Source: Anaerotruncus colihominis
GTDB taxonomy: Bacteria; Bacillota; Clostridia; Oscillospirales; Ruminococcaceae
Assembly: GCF_010206195.1 (NCBI RefSeq)
Contig: NZ_VIQT01000002.1
Location: forward strand, 119,593-183,592
Length of the DNA: 64,000 nucleotides
Direction of reading: 5' to 3'
The position numbers and the translations under genes were made by a program. Position 1 is the first letter of the stretch. Each line of letters begins with the position of its first letter. The notes under the pieces were generated by a model. The model searched no databases and was not told where the DNA came from. It was given only the letters and a program-made list of their open reading frames with translations. Positions 32,416 to 40,758 of this stretch are shown piece by piece.

Positions 32416-32444
32416 GAACTCACAAAAAAACAGGGAGGTACAAT

Positions 32445-32921
32445 ATGAATTGCTATCAATTAAAGCCCATTGGAAAGGTAAAGAATGATGACAACGGGGC
32501 ATTTATCGAATTAGAGCCGGAATATATTTCCGGACTGCAAGCATTGGACGGATTTAGCCATATCAATGTAATGTGGTGGTTTAGTGATTGTGATAATCAA
32601 TCAGACAGAAATATATTACAAACCGAACAGCCCTATAAAAATGCGCCGTCCGTAATGGGTGTTTTCGCCACAAGGTCACCCGCCCGTCCGAACCCTATCG
32701 CTTTGACAACATCAGAAATTATCAGCATTGATTTAGAAAAGGGAATTATTCGAGTTACTTTTATTGACGCGGATGACAATACTCCCGTACTGGATATTAA
32801 GCCTTATACGCCGAGTTTTGACAGAGTAGAAACGCCCGGTGTTCCTGTATGGTGCAGCGAATGGCCGAGAAGCACAGAGGCGTCCGGCTGCTTTAATTGG
32901 GAACAAATATTTAATTTCTAA
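32445..32921 (+). CDS. TrmO-like tRNA (t6A37) methyltransferase
   Basis: A 158-aa protein of the TrmO/TsaA (YaeB) family, which uses S-adenosylmethionine to methylate t6A37 in some tRNAs. Visible family text includes PIGKVKNDDNGAFIELEPEY, LDGFSHINVMWWFSDCD, VMGVFATRSPARPNPI and DADDNTPVLDIKPYTPSFD. It is shorter than E. coli TrmO (about 235 aa) and lacks its C-terminal extension, which is common in Firmicutes. It starts at ATG after GGGAGG and is followed nine bases later by the acetyltransferase gene. Carriage on a transposon with a MerR regulator suggests a stress or drug-response role. Confidence 0.85.
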   Translation: MNCYQLKPIGKVKNDDNGAFIELEPEYISGLQALDGFSHINVMWWFSDCDNQSDRNILQTEQPYKNAPSVMGVFATRSPARPNPIALTTSEIISIDLEKGIIRVTFIDADDNTPVLDIKPYTPSFDRVETPGVPVWCSEWPRSTEASGCFNWEQIFNF

Positions 32922-32930
32922 AGGAGATTT

Positions 32931-33512
32931 ATGAAACTACAAGATTATGTTCAGAATAAACCGATACTTGAAACAGACAGGCTTCTAATACGTCCTTTGC
33001 AATATGATGATGTTGCCGATTTGAAAGAATGGCTTGGCGACAATTCATTGTATCAATATTGGGGGAAACGTCCCGGAAAAAGCGACTTAAACCCCGAATT
33101 GATATTTCAAAAAAAGGAGCGACCTACAAAGAGTTTTCATTGGGGTATTGTCCATAAAAAGGACGACAAGGTAATTGGTGAAATGTGGGTATATCTCATT
33201 GGAAATGACCGTATGGCAAAAGTGGCGTTCCGGCTTTCCCCAATCTATCAAGGAAATGGTCTTATGGCAGAAGCCTTAACAGAAGTAGTGATTTTCTGTT
33301 TTGAAAAAACAGAATTACAACGTCTATGGTCTGATGTTCACGTTCTAAATATCGCGTCATATAAAACACTTGAAAAAGTAGGTTTTAAGCGGGAGGGGCA
33401 TATTCGGGACGGAAAAATGGTAAACACATATTGTGATTATTATTTGTATGGTATGACGAAAACGGATTTTATTGACATAACTGATAAAAAGCTACTGCCC
33501 AACGGTAAATAA
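32931..33512 (+). CDS. GNAT acetyltransferase (RimJ/RimL-like)
   Basis: A 193-aa acetyl-CoA-dependent N-acetyltransferase. It begins with the RimJ/RimL-type LETDRLLIRPLQYDDV, has a middle IGEMWVYLIGND and the acetyl-CoA-binding loop as LSPIYQGNGLMAEAL (Q-x-N-G-L rather than Q-x-x-G-x-G/A), and ends with ASYKTLEKVGFKREG and a typical FYLYGMTK-like strand (DYYLYGMT). The acceptor could be a protein or an antibiotic; the sequence does not tell. RBS AAAGGAG is four bases from the ATG. It ends the AT-rich cargo. Confidence 0.88.
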   Translation: MKLQDYVQNKPILETDRLLIRPLQYDDVADLKEWLGDNSLYQYWGKRPGKSDLNPELIFQKKERPTKSFHWGIVHKKDDKVIGEMWVYLIGNDRMAKVAFRLSPIYQGNGLMAEALTEVVIFCFEKTELQRLWSDVHVLNIASYKTLEKVGFKREGHIRDGKMVNTYCDYYLYGMTKTDFIDITDKKLLPNGK

Positions 33513-33678
33513 AAAACCGTTGTTCCGGCGGCTGGATAAGTGTGCGCCCGAACAAAATAGAGTAGCCCCAAGCGGCGGTTTTGAAATCGAGTAATTTCAA
33601 GGCCGTCGCTTTGTGTTTACGGAGGGCGTGATTGTTGCGCCTTTCTTTCAATCTTAACGGCGGCATGGAGGGCCGCCC

Positions 33679-33711
33679 ATGAACAAATACCCCTTTTGCC
33701 CTACCCCTTAA
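33679..33711 (+). CDS. Possible 10-residue leader peptide
   Basis: ATG at 33679 follows GGAGG at a workable distance and encodes MNKYPFCPTP, then TAA. A strong terminator hairpin follows at 33751, in the pattern of attenuation leaders in front of mobile-element genes. It may be chance. Confidence 0.3.
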   Translation: MNKYPFCPTP

Positions 33712-33750
33712 TTGGGGGACAAGTCACAACAAAATAGCGGAAACGTCCAG

Positions 33751-33791
33751 CAGGGCGCAAGTGAAAAACCAATCACTTGCGCCCTGTTTTT
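33751..33791 (+). terminator. Strong terminator downstream of the leader
   Basis: CAGGGCGCAAGTGA (33751-33764) pairs perfectly with TCACTTGCGCCCTG (33773-33786), followed by TTTTT. It lies about 270 bases before the sigma-like gene; the GC-rich stretch between (33792-34057) holds no gene I can support. Confidence 0.85.
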
Positions 33792-34057
33792 ATGCGACAA
33801 GACCAGAGCTATTCCGTTGTGGTTCGTCTGCGATTGCAGCCGAACGCCGGGGATATTTGCAGAGATTCCGCGCCGTCCTTTTTACCGGCCCGCCAGTTTA
33901 TAAAAAGTTAGGAAAATCCGGCGCGGGAGGGCCGGAAACTTCCCTTTTCCAGCCGGTCAGGTTCGGGCCAACTTGCCCCGACGTTCGGCCCCGCTGCCGC
34001 TCCCGGCCGCCCCCGTTTCGATTCGCGCAAACCCAAATCGAAACGGAGGAAAGGCAG

Positions 34058-34486
34058 ATGGAAGTCACCATCAAAATAAACGGACAAGCCCTGTCCGTGG
34101 AGGTTAGTGTCGAGGTTTACGAGTGCCTAGACCGGGCCAAACACAAAAGCGAAAATCTTTCGCATGAGAAGCGCCGCCATTGGGACATACGGGAGTTTGA
34201 CGAGTACATAGTCGTCGCCGAGGGCCGCACGCCCCATCAGGAAACGCTGGAGGAATATGTCTGCCGGAGGGAAACGCTGGACGAGCTGCTTTCCGTTCTG
34301 GAGAGCTGCACCGAGGCACAGCGCCGCCGGTTCCTGCTCTATGCGCTGGACGGATTCACCTATGAACAGATTGCCCGGTTGGACGGTTGCTCAAAATATG
34401 CCCTGCGGGATTCCGTGGAGGCGGCCAGAAAAAAGTTTCAAGATTTTTTCAAATACAGACCCCACGAAACGCCGTTTTCGGGCTAA
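34058..34486 (+). CDS. Sigma-70 region-4-like protein
   Basis: A 142-aa protein with start ATG 34058 after GGAGG; the longer open frame upstream has no start support. The C-terminal half has the sigma region-4 pattern: ESCTEAQRRRFLLYALDGFTYEQIARLDGCSKYALRDSVEAARKKFQDFF. Such small sigma-like proteins are common on clostridial transposons and are thought to control mobile-element genes. No region-2 is present, so it is unlikely to act as a full sigma factor. It is followed by a second, related gene. Confidence 0.75.
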   Translation: MEVTIKINGQALSVEVSVEVYECLDRAKHKSENLSHEKRRHWDIREFDEYIVVAEGRTPHQETLEEYVCRRETLDELLSVLESCTEAQRRRFLLYALDGFTYEQIARLDGCSKYALRDSVEAARKKFQDFFKYRPHETPFSG

Positions 34487-34566
34487 CCAAGTGAGGGACA
34501 TTCGCCCCATCACCGAGAGGGACAGGCTTCACCGCCTGCCCCTCTTGCATTTTAGGAGGTTAGCCC

Positions 34567-35034
34567 ATGACAGTAATCAATCTGAAACGCTACTACTATC
34601 CCCTTGTCAAGACGGACGTATTTGTGGAAGTGCCGGACGAGATAGCCGATGCCCTGCTCCATTTGCGCCGCGAGGAAAACAACCGTAAAAGCAAGATGTT
34701 CTACCACAAGGCGTATTTCTCCCTTGATTGCGAGGACGGTATCGAGAATGACGCTATCGGTTGGGCGCAGCCGTCCCCGGAGGACTACATGATACAGGCC
34801 GAGGACGAGGCGGCGCAAGAGCTATTGTTGGAGCATTTGTGGGAGGCCATCGGCCAGCTTACCCCCACGCAGGCCCGCCGCCTGCATATGCGCTATATGC
34901 TGGAAATGAAATACCGGGAGATTGCCGAGGCCGAGGGAATCAGCCCAACGCAGGCCAGCGATTCCGTGCGCCGGGCCGTGAAGAAGCTGCAAAAGTATTT
35001 CAAAAAAAGGAAATGGACGAGGGAGGGACTATGA
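34567..35034 (+). CDS. Second sigma-70 region-4-like protein
   Basis: A 155-aa protein starting MTVINLKRYYYPLVKTDVFVEVPDEI. The C-terminal HTH is clear: LTPTQARRLHMRYMLEMKYREIAEAEGISPTQASDSVRRAVKKLQKYF (region-4 pattern). It resembles the sigma-like regulators of Tn916- and Tn4451-type elements. RBS TAGGAGG precedes the ATG; its stop overlaps the next start (ATGA at 35031). Confidence 0.8.
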   Translation: MTVINLKRYYYPLVKTDVFVEVPDEIADALLHLRREENNRKSKMFYHKAYFSLDCEDGIENDAIGWAQPSPEDYMIQAEDEAAQELLLEHLWEAIGQLTPTQARRLHMRYMLEMKYREIAEAEGISPTQASDSVRRAVKKLQKYFKKRKWTREGL

Positions 35035-35300
35035 ACCCGCTGGAAGAAAAACGAAAGGTTGAAACAGAGCTGCACCAGCTCCAAAACCGCCAAAAGATTC
35101 TACTCAACAAGAAAGCCAACGCCGAGCGCAAGGCCCGGACGCACCGCCTCATTGAGCGCGGGGCCATTCTGGAAAGCGTCTTTCCCGCCGTGGCCGCCAT
35201 GACCGGCGAGGAAGTGGGGGCGTTCCTGCTTGTCCTCTCCCGTCTGCCGGGAGCCGGAGAAGTCGCCGCAAAATCAGCGAAAACCGGGGACGCGGGATAG
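35031..35300 (+). CDS. DUF3847-type small protein
   Basis: An 89-aa protein that starts at ATG 35031, overlapping the upstream stop codon. The first 45 residues are a Lys/Glu/Gln-rich helix (EEKRKVETELHQLQNRQKIL), followed by RTHRLIERGAILESVFP and GEEVGAFLLVL. This is the pattern I associate with DUF3847 proteins encoded just before MobA/MobL relaxases. It may be a relaxosome accessory protein. Confidence 0.7.
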   Translation: MNPLEEKRKVETELHQLQNRQKILLNKKANAERKARTHRLIERGAILESVFPAVAAMTGEEVGAFLLVLSRLPGAGEVAAKSAKTGDAG

Positions 35301-35313
35301 CTCCCTTGGGACA

Positions 35314-35351
35314 AGGGCGCACTTATGCACCGTTGCCGGTGTGTGCGCCCT
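35314..35351. other. Candidate oriT hairpin of the Tn4451-like element
   Basis: AGGGCGCAC (35314-35322) pairs with GTGCGCCCT (35343-35351), with an inner CACC/GGTG stem. It lies in the 195-bp noncoding gap right before the relaxase gene, the usual place for oriT. The nick site is not identified. Confidence 0.45.
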
Positions 35352-35495
35352 GCCGGGGGCGTTGCGGCCTTTGGCCGCGATGGGGAGCTACTCGCCCCAA
35401 ACCCCCAGTGAGCCACACGGGACGGAACACCCGCGTTGCGGCTATTCCGTCCCATGCGGCCTGATTATCCCCCACCCGAAAGGAGGCGGGCGACC

Positions 35496-36929
35496 ATAGC
35501 CATCTATCACTGTACCATCAAGATTATCAAGCGCAGCGAGGGCCGTTCAGCCGTCGCCGCAGCCGCCTACCGAAGCGGCCAGAAGCTAACCAACGAGTGG
35601 GACGGCCAGACCCACGACTATACCCGCAAGGGCGGTGTTATCCATTCGGAAATCCTGCTACCGACCCACGCACCCCCGGCGTTTCATGACCGTTCCACCC
35701 TCTGGAACAGCGTGGAGGAAATCGAAAAATCCGGCAAGGCGCAGCTTGCACGGGAAATTGAAATCGCCCTGCCCGCCGAGCTTGACCGGGAGGCCCAGCT
35801 TGCCCTTGTTCGGGCCTACGTTCGGGATAACTTTGTCGCCGCTGGAATGTGCGCCGACTTTGCGCTCCACGACAAGGGTGACGGCAACCCACACGCCCAC
35901 ATCATGCTCACCATGCGACCGTTAGAGCAATCCAGCGAATGGGGCGCGAAGTGCCGCAAGGAATACGACCTAGACCCACGGGGCCAGCGAATCCCGGACG
36001 GCAAAGGCGGCTGGAAGAACCACCGCGCCGACACCACCGACTGGAACGAAAAGGACAAGGCCGAACAGTGGCGGGCGGCATGGGCCGAGTACGCCAACCG
36101 AGCTTTAGAGCAGACGGGCAGGCCGGAACGAATCGACCACCGCAGCTACAAGCGGCAGGGCGTGGAGCAGTTACCCACCGTTCACATGGGAGTAGCCGCT
36201 ACCCGTATGGAGCGGCGCGGGATTGCCACCGACAAGGGCAGCGTCAACCGGCAGATCGCCGCCGACAACAAACTCTTGAAAGAGATTAAAGCCCGTATAA
36301 CGCGCCTCTACAACTGGACGAAAGAAAAGGCCGAGGGGCCGCAGGGCAAGGAAAGCGTCATGGCGCAGCTATGGCAGGCCCGGCAGGAAATGAGCCAACC
36401 GGCGACCCGGTACGGCAAAGTGAAAGCCCTCAAAGAAAGCGCCGCCCTATTCAATTTCCTACAACAGAACGGCATTATCTCCATGCAACAGCTCTATGAA
36501 AAAGTGTCGGCCATGAATGGCGCTTACTATGACTTACGGGGCGACATACGCACCACCGAGCGCCGACTAGCCACCCTTACGGAACGGCTGGAAATGTGGG
36601 TGCAGTACGAGCAGCACAAGGGAACCCGCCGCCAGCTTGACGGCATGAAGCCCGGCAAGCGTGAAAAGTTTGCGGAGCGCCACGGCGCGGAGCTTACCCT
36701 ATACGAGAGCGCCGCCCGTTTCCTAGACGGCCTAAAGGCCACCGGCGAGGCCGTCACGCCCAAACAGTGGCGGGCCGAGGCCGACACTCTCACCGCGAAA
36801 AAGGACGTGCTATATCAGGAAATGCGGGCCATGCGCGAGGAAGTCAAGGCCGTGGAACAGCTACGCAAGGCCGCCGAACAGCTTGCTAAAACCGAACAAT
36901 CCAAGCACAAGGAGGAACTCGACCGATGA
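35496..36929 (+). CDS. MobA/MobL-family relaxase, probable ATA start
   Basis: A 477-aa relaxase that nicks oriT and is carried into the recipient. The family N-terminus AIYHCTIKIIKRSEGRSAVAAAAYRSG is complete only if translation starts at ATA (35496-35498), nine bases after AAAGGAGG; upstream ATGs at 35436 and 35454 lie before the ribosome site. Motifs: the second Tyr/His region VRAYVRDNFVAAGMCADFALHDKGDGNPHAHIML with the paired histidines, KEYDLDPRG and HRSYKRQG. The C-terminal half is a long coiled coil (to about 475). Its stop overlaps the next start codon. It serves the inserted element, independent of the ICE-2 relaxase. Confidence 0.88.
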   Translation: MAIYHCTIKIIKRSEGRSAVAAAAYRSGQKLTNEWDGQTHDYTRKGGVIHSEILLPTHAPPAFHDRSTLWNSVEEIEKSGKAQLAREIEIALPAELDREAQLALVRAYVRDNFVAAGMCADFALHDKGDGNPHAHIMLTMRPLEQSSEWGAKCRKEYDLDPRGQRIPDGKGGWKNHRADTTDWNEKDKAEQWRAAWAEYANRALEQTGRPERIDHRSYKRQGVEQLPTVHMGVAATRMERRGIATDKGSVNRQIAADNKLLKEIKARITRLYNWTKEKAEGPQGKESVMAQLWQARQEMSQPATRYGKVKALKESAALFNFLQQNGIISMQQLYEKVSAMNGAYYDLRGDIRTTERRLATLTERLEMWVQYEQHKGTRRQLDGMKPGKREKFAERHGAELTLYESAARFLDGLKATGEAVTPKQWRAEADTLTAKKDVLYQEMRAMREEVKAVEQLRKAAEQLAKTEQSKHKEELDR

Positions 36930-37060
36930 AAGAAACGATTTTGAATATCACCATCACCATGACTATTCGGCTATCCCTGCCTCCGACACCGTCCGCGCCC
37001 GCAGCGGCGGCCATGCAGCCGGAGGAACAGGAGCGGCCCGCCGATGAACAGGCAGCGTGA
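36926..37060 (+). CDS. Small 44-aa protein overlapping the relaxase stop
   Basis: ATG at 36926 overlaps the relaxase TGA (ATGA), and AAGGAGG lies 12 bases upstream. The product starts with a hydrophobic stretch (ILNITITMTIRLSLP) and ends Pro/Ala/Glu-rich. Its 3' end overlaps the next gene by 17 bases. Likely translated because of the coupling, but of unknown role. Confidence 0.5.
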   Translation: MKETILNITITMTIRLSLPPTPSAPAAAAMQPEEQERPADEQAA

Positions 37061-37439
37061 AGTAATCCCCATCATGGACTACCGCCAGTATCGACGGGCG
37101 CGGCGGCTCGTGCATGAGTGCTGCAACTACGACGGCGGGAACTGCCTTGCACTGGACGACGGCGACGAGTGCGTTTGCGTCCAGGGCATTTCCTACTCCC
37201 TGTTGTGCCGTTGGTTTCGGGCCGCCGTCCTGCCGCTGGATAGGGAGCTTGAAACGGCCCTGCTTCACCGACGCGACGGGAAACGCTGTACCATATGCGG
37301 GGCGCTTTTCGTCCCCGGCTCCAACCGGGCCAAATATTGCCCTGAGTGCGCCGGACGCATGAAGCGAATAGGAGCCGCCCAGCGCAAGCGGAAACAACGG
37401 CTGAAATGTCACGCTTTAGGCATTGAAAAAGGCCCGTAA
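37044..37439 (+). CDS. Cys-rich VLP-domain protein
   Basis: A 131-aa protein with two cysteine clusters. The first (VHECCNYDGGNCLALDDGDECVCVQ, then SYSLLCRWFRAAVLPLD) matches the Cys_rich_VLP domain; the second (CTICGALFVPGSNRAKYCPECAGRMKR) is a zinc-ribbon with two CxxC pairs. Both suggest metal and nucleic-acid binding. It is common in Tn4451-like and related transposons next to the relaxase. AGGAG lies about ten bases before ATG 37044. Confidence 0.75.
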   Translation: MNRQREVIPIMDYRQYRRARRLVHECCNYDGGNCLALDDGDECVCVQGISYSLLCRWFRAAVLPLDRELETALLHRRDGKRCTICGALFVPGSNRAKYCPECAGRMKRIGAAQRKRKQRLKCHALGIEKGP

Positions 37440-37553
37440 ACAGCGGCTTTCCGGGCGCTTGTCAAAGGGGGCGTGATACATTTTACCTTAGCCCCCGGAA
37501 AACGGCTTCTAAAGGCATACAGACCCCATCAGAACCCAAAGGAGGGACACCCC

Positions 37554-38297
37554 ATGTCCGACAATCGGAAATACTACTACCTGAAACTGAAAGAGAGCTA
37601 TTTTGACGAGGATTCCATCGTCCTGCTGGAAAGTATGCAGGACGGCGTTCTCTACTCCAACATTCTGCTGAAGCTGTATCTGAAATCGCTGAAGCACGGC
37701 GGCAGGCTTCAGCTTGACGAGAATATCCCCTATACGGCGCAGATGATAGCCACCATCACCCGCCAGCAAATCGGAACCGTGGAACGCGCCCTGCAAATCT
37801 TCTTGAAGCTGGGCCTTGTGGAACTGTTGGACGGCGGCGCGTACTACATGAGCAACATTGAGCTGCTAATCGGCCAATCTTCCACCGAGGGGGAGCGCAA
37901 GCGGGCCGCGAGGCAGAAAAACCGGGCGCTTTTACCGTCGCGGACAAATGGCGGACATTTGTCCGACGTTCGTCCACCAGAGATAGAGATAGAGTTAGAG
38001 ATAGAGAAAGAGATAGAGAGAGAGTTAAAAAAGGGACAGCCCGCCCGCACCTATGGCAGATACCAGAATGTGCTTTTGACAGAGGCCGAGCTTGCCGACC
38101 TACAAGCGGAGTTTCCCACCGTCTGGGAGAAGTACGTCGAAAAGCTGTCCGCTTACATGGAATCCACCGGCAGGAAGTACAAGAGCCATGCCGCCACAAT
38201 CCGGCGCTGGGCCAGCGAGGACAGCCAAAAGGCCGCCAGCGGAACCAAGGGCGGCGGCCTGCCCGACTACACCTACAAGGAGGGCGAGAGCTTATGA
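37554..38297 (+). CDS. Phage-type replisome organizer, N-terminal domain protein
   Basis: A 247-aa protein starting at ATG 37554 after AAAGGAGGG. The N-terminal domain (KYYYLKLKESYFDEDSIVLLES, LYSNILLKLYLKSLKHGGRLQL, TITRQQIGTVERALQIFLKLGLVEL) is the replisome organizer winged-helix type. A linker contains a repetitive acidic/isoleucine tract (EIEIELEIEKEIEREL) encoded by a GAGATA-type DNA repeat at about 37980-38028. The stop overlaps the helicase-loader start. With that ATPase it probably primes replication of the element after transfer. Confidence 0.8.
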   Translation: MSDNRKYYYLKLKESYFDEDSIVLLESMQDGVLYSNILLKLYLKSLKHGGRLQLDENIPYTAQMIATITRQQIGTVERALQIFLKLGLVELLDGGAYYMSNIELLIGQSSTEGERKRAARQKNRALLPSRTNGGHLSDVRPPEIEIELEIEKEIERELKKGQPARTYGRYQNVLLTEAELADLQAEFPTVWEKYVEKLSAYMESTGRKYKSHAATIRRWASEDSQKAASGTKGGGLPDYTYKEGESL

Positions 38298-39133
38298 GGG
38301 ACGAGCTGGAAAGAATGATGGACGGTATCGCGGCGGCAGCAACGCCAGCGCCGGAGGACTACACCGACCCGGCAACCGGCCTGTTATTTTGCGGCAAGTG
38401 CCACACGGCCAAACAATGCCGCGTGACGCTTTTCGAGAGGGAACGGCTTATGCCCTGCCTCTGCCAATGCGAACAGGAGCGCCGGGAGGCAGCGGAGACC
38501 GCCCGCCGGGAGCAGGAACGCCTTGACCGAATCAGCAGGCTGAAAGCAACGGCCCTACAAGACCGGGCGCTATTGGCCTATACCTTCGCCGGGGACGACG
38601 GCCAGAATCCGGCTATGAAGTACGCCCGGCGCTATGTGGAACATTGGGCCGCCATGAAAGAACGCGGACAGGGGCTTTTGCTTTGGGGAGGCGTTGGCAC
38701 TGGAAAGACCTTTGCCGCCGCCTGTATCGCCCACGTACTCACCGAGCATGCCGTCCCCGTGCTTATGACAAACTTCTCAAAGATACTCAACAGCCTATCA
38801 GGAATGTTCAGCGAGGACAGAAACAAGTATCTTGCCAGCTTTCACCATTTCAGCCTGTTAATCATCGACGATTTAGGGATAGAGCGCAATTCAGAATACG
38901 CGCTGGAACAGGTTTACAACGTCGTTGACAGCCGATATTTAAGCCGCCTGCCGTTCATCATCACGACAAATCTACCGCTTGCCGAGCTGCAAGCCCCCAA
39001 GGATTTAGCACACGCCCGAATCTATGACCGCGTTCTGGAACGCTGCACCCCGATATGCTTCAACGGGCCGAATTACCGCAAGGGCAACGCCGCCGCCAAT
39101 AAGGACGAGGCCACCCGGCTTCTCAACGACTAA
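38294..39133 (+). CDS. DnaC-like AAA+ helicase loader
   Basis: A 279-aa ATPase. A zinc-knuckle precedes the motor (CGKCHTAKQCRV and CLCQCEQE), then come the Walker A GGVGTGKT, Walker B LLIIDDLG, sensor region PFIITTNLPLAEL and the Arg finger-like YDRVLERC. This is the DnaC/IstB-like loader layout. It starts at ATG 38294, overlapping the end of the replisome organizer gene, and pairs with it functionally to load a replicative helicase on the element's DNA. Confidence 0.88.
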   Translation: MRDELERMMDGIAAAATPAPEDYTDPATGLLFCGKCHTAKQCRVTLFERERLMPCLCQCEQERREAAETARREQERLDRISRLKATALQDRALLAYTFAGDDGQNPAMKYARRYVEHWAAMKERGQGLLLWGGVGTGKTFAAACIAHVLTEHAVPVLMTNFSKILNSLSGMFSEDRNKYLASFHHFSLLIIDDLGIERNSEYALEQVYNVVDSRYLSRLPFIITTNLPLAELQAPKDLAHARIYDRVLERCTPICFNGPNYRKGNAAANKDEATRLLND

Positions 39134-39186
39134 CCACCACCCACGGCCCGCCCCTACCGGCGAAGCCGTCACCGAAAGGAGCGCCT

Positions 39187-39375
39187 ATGAACAACGAACA
39201 GACCAGCACCACCGCCGCCAACACCACGCCCATCACGCAGGAGGACGCGCCCACCCTTGTCAAGAAAATCGGCAAAACCACCTACAAGGTGCGTGTTCAT
39301 TTCAGCACCACCAGCACCGAAACCATGAGCGACAAAATCAAGCGTATATTGCGCAATGAGATTCAACAGATGTGA
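39187..39375 (+). CDS. TnpW-like transposon protein
   Basis: A 62-aa protein that ends with the typical KIGKTTYKVRVHFSTTSTETMSDKIKRIL stretch of TnpW-family proteins from Tn4451-like mobilizable transposons. GAAAGGAG precedes the ATG. Function is unknown. It is the last gene before the right end of the inserted element (about 39,478). Confidence 0.75.
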   Translation: MNNEQTSTTAANTTPITQEDAPTLVKKIGKTTYKVRVHFSTTSTETMSDKIKRILRNEIQQM

Positions 39376-39395
39376 GCCGCAGACGGACGCAGGGA

Positions 39396-39421
39396 CGGGC
39401 CGGGGAACAGCACCCCGGCCC
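39396..39421 (+). other. GC-rich hairpin near the element's right end
   Basis: GGGCCGGGG pairs with CCCCGGCCC around AACAGCA, without a U-tract. It lies between tnpW and the right junction. Confidence 0.4.
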
Positions 39422-39477
39422 ATCTTGTCGAATCCGTAAATATTTTGTGAACTTGATTAAAAAGACCTTGACATTTC

Positions 39478-40308
39478 GTTTCGGGCAAGACAGCTAAGAG
39501 CATACTTATTAGCTGCGGCACAAGAATGGCTCCTTTTGACATCCGGGAGGTGCGGGAACTGATGGAGGGCGACGAACTGGAACTTGAAAAGATTGGCGAC
39601 CGCAAGACGGCGCTGTTCTGTATCGTGTCCGATACGGATATGACATTCAATTTCATTTCTGCAATGGTTTATACGCAGATGGTCAACGTCTTGTGCGATA
39701 AGGCGCTGGAAAACGGCGGCGTACTGAAAACCCATGTTACCTGCCTGCTGGACGAGTTTGCCAACCAGAAAATCCCCAACTTCCAGCACCTTATCAGTGT
39801 TATCCGAAGCCGCGAGATTTCGGCGCATATCGTGGTGCAGACGCAGAGCCAGTTAAAAGCAGTCTACAAAGACCATGCGGAAACCATCATCGGCAACTGC
39901 TCCTGCGTCCTGTTTCTGGGCGGTAAGGAGCGCAGCACCCTGAAAGAGATTTCGGAAACGCTGGGAAAGGAAACCATCGACCTTTTCAATACCTCCGACA
40001 CGCGGGGAAGCCAGCGCAGCATGGGGGTAAATTACCAGAAACTCGGAAAAGAACTTATATCAACCGATGAATTAGCGGTGATGGACGGCGGCAAGTGCAT
40101 CTTGCAGGTGCAGGGCGTAAGACCGTTCTTCAGCGACAAATTTGACAGTACCAAGCATCCACAATATAAATACCTGCTGGATTCCAGCAAGAAGAACGCT
40201 TTTGATATTGCAAAATATCTTAGCCGGAGATTGACCGTCCGACCGGACGACGTTTTTGAAAGCTGTGAACTCGAAGCGCCGCCCGCGTCTGATGCGCCCG
40301 CCGATTGA
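39478..40308 (+). pseudogene. VirD4 C-terminal fragment of ICE-2
   Basis: The continuation of the virD4 gene broken at 29.82 kb. Homology resumes about 39,478 with SGKTAKSILISCGTR, then MAPFDIREVRELM, the Walker B-type HVTCLLDEFANQKIP, the REISAHIVVQTQSQLKA motif, LFLGGKERSTLKEISETLGKETIDLYN-like text and DGGKCILQVQGVRPFFSDKFD. About 90 codons are missing between the two halves, including the part right after the nucleotide-binding region. ATG 39526 could start a truncated protein, but it would lack the Walker A and membrane segments. Confidence 0.85.
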
Positions 40309-40332
40309 CTGATTTAACCGGCGGGCTTTTTT
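40296..40332 (+). terminator. Terminator after the virD4 remnant
   Basis: GCCCGCCG (40296-40303) pairs with CGGCGGGC (40319-40326), followed by TTTTTT. Confidence 0.8.
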
Positions 40333-40374
40333 GTCCCTATCAACCCATCACAACAAATTTAAGGAGGAAAATGT

Positions 40375-40507
40375 ATGGAATTTTTTGCAAGCACTATTGA
40401 AACTTTGAAGGTACTGGTTATTGCGCTGGTCTCGGCGTGTGGGGAATCGTCAATCTTTTGGAGGGGTACGGTTCCGACAACCCTGGCGTGAATGCTCATG
40501 TACGGTA
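40375..40507 (+). pseudogene. Maff2-family small membrane protein, frameshifted
   Basis: ATG 40375 after AAGGAGG starts MEFFASTIETLKVLVIAL, the beginning of a Maff2-type small membrane protein that normally follows virD4 in these ICEs. The match then continues in another frame (LGVWGIVNLLEGYGSDNPGVN), so a few bases are missing around 40,430, and the gene ends early. All later T4SS genes (virB6, virB4 and so on) are absent. Confidence 0.75.
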
Positions 40508-40601
40508 AAGAAGCAAGCAACCGAAAACAAGAGATAGACCGCCAGCACCACACTATTCCGAACCAAAGAAGCCAAAGACCAAAAGATAAGCATTGTGGAA
40601 A

Positions 40602-40657
40602 TGTGCATAACAGGCTATGGAATAATGGATAACTCTATAAGACAGCCTGTTATACAC
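40602..40657. repeat. Inverted repeat in a gene-free stretch
   Basis: TGTGCATAACAGGCT (40602-40616) matches the reverse complement of AGCCTGTTATACACA (40643-40657) with one mismatch. It lies between the Maff2 remnant and the WYL regulator in 40508-40758, which has no gene. Confidence 0.5.
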
Positions 40658-40758
40658 ATTACCACCAATGCCGACTGCTACGAAATCCCTCTCTTCATTT
40701 TTTAACATGACATTTAATTGACAGGTTTATGTATTATAATATACGGGAGGTGATGAAA

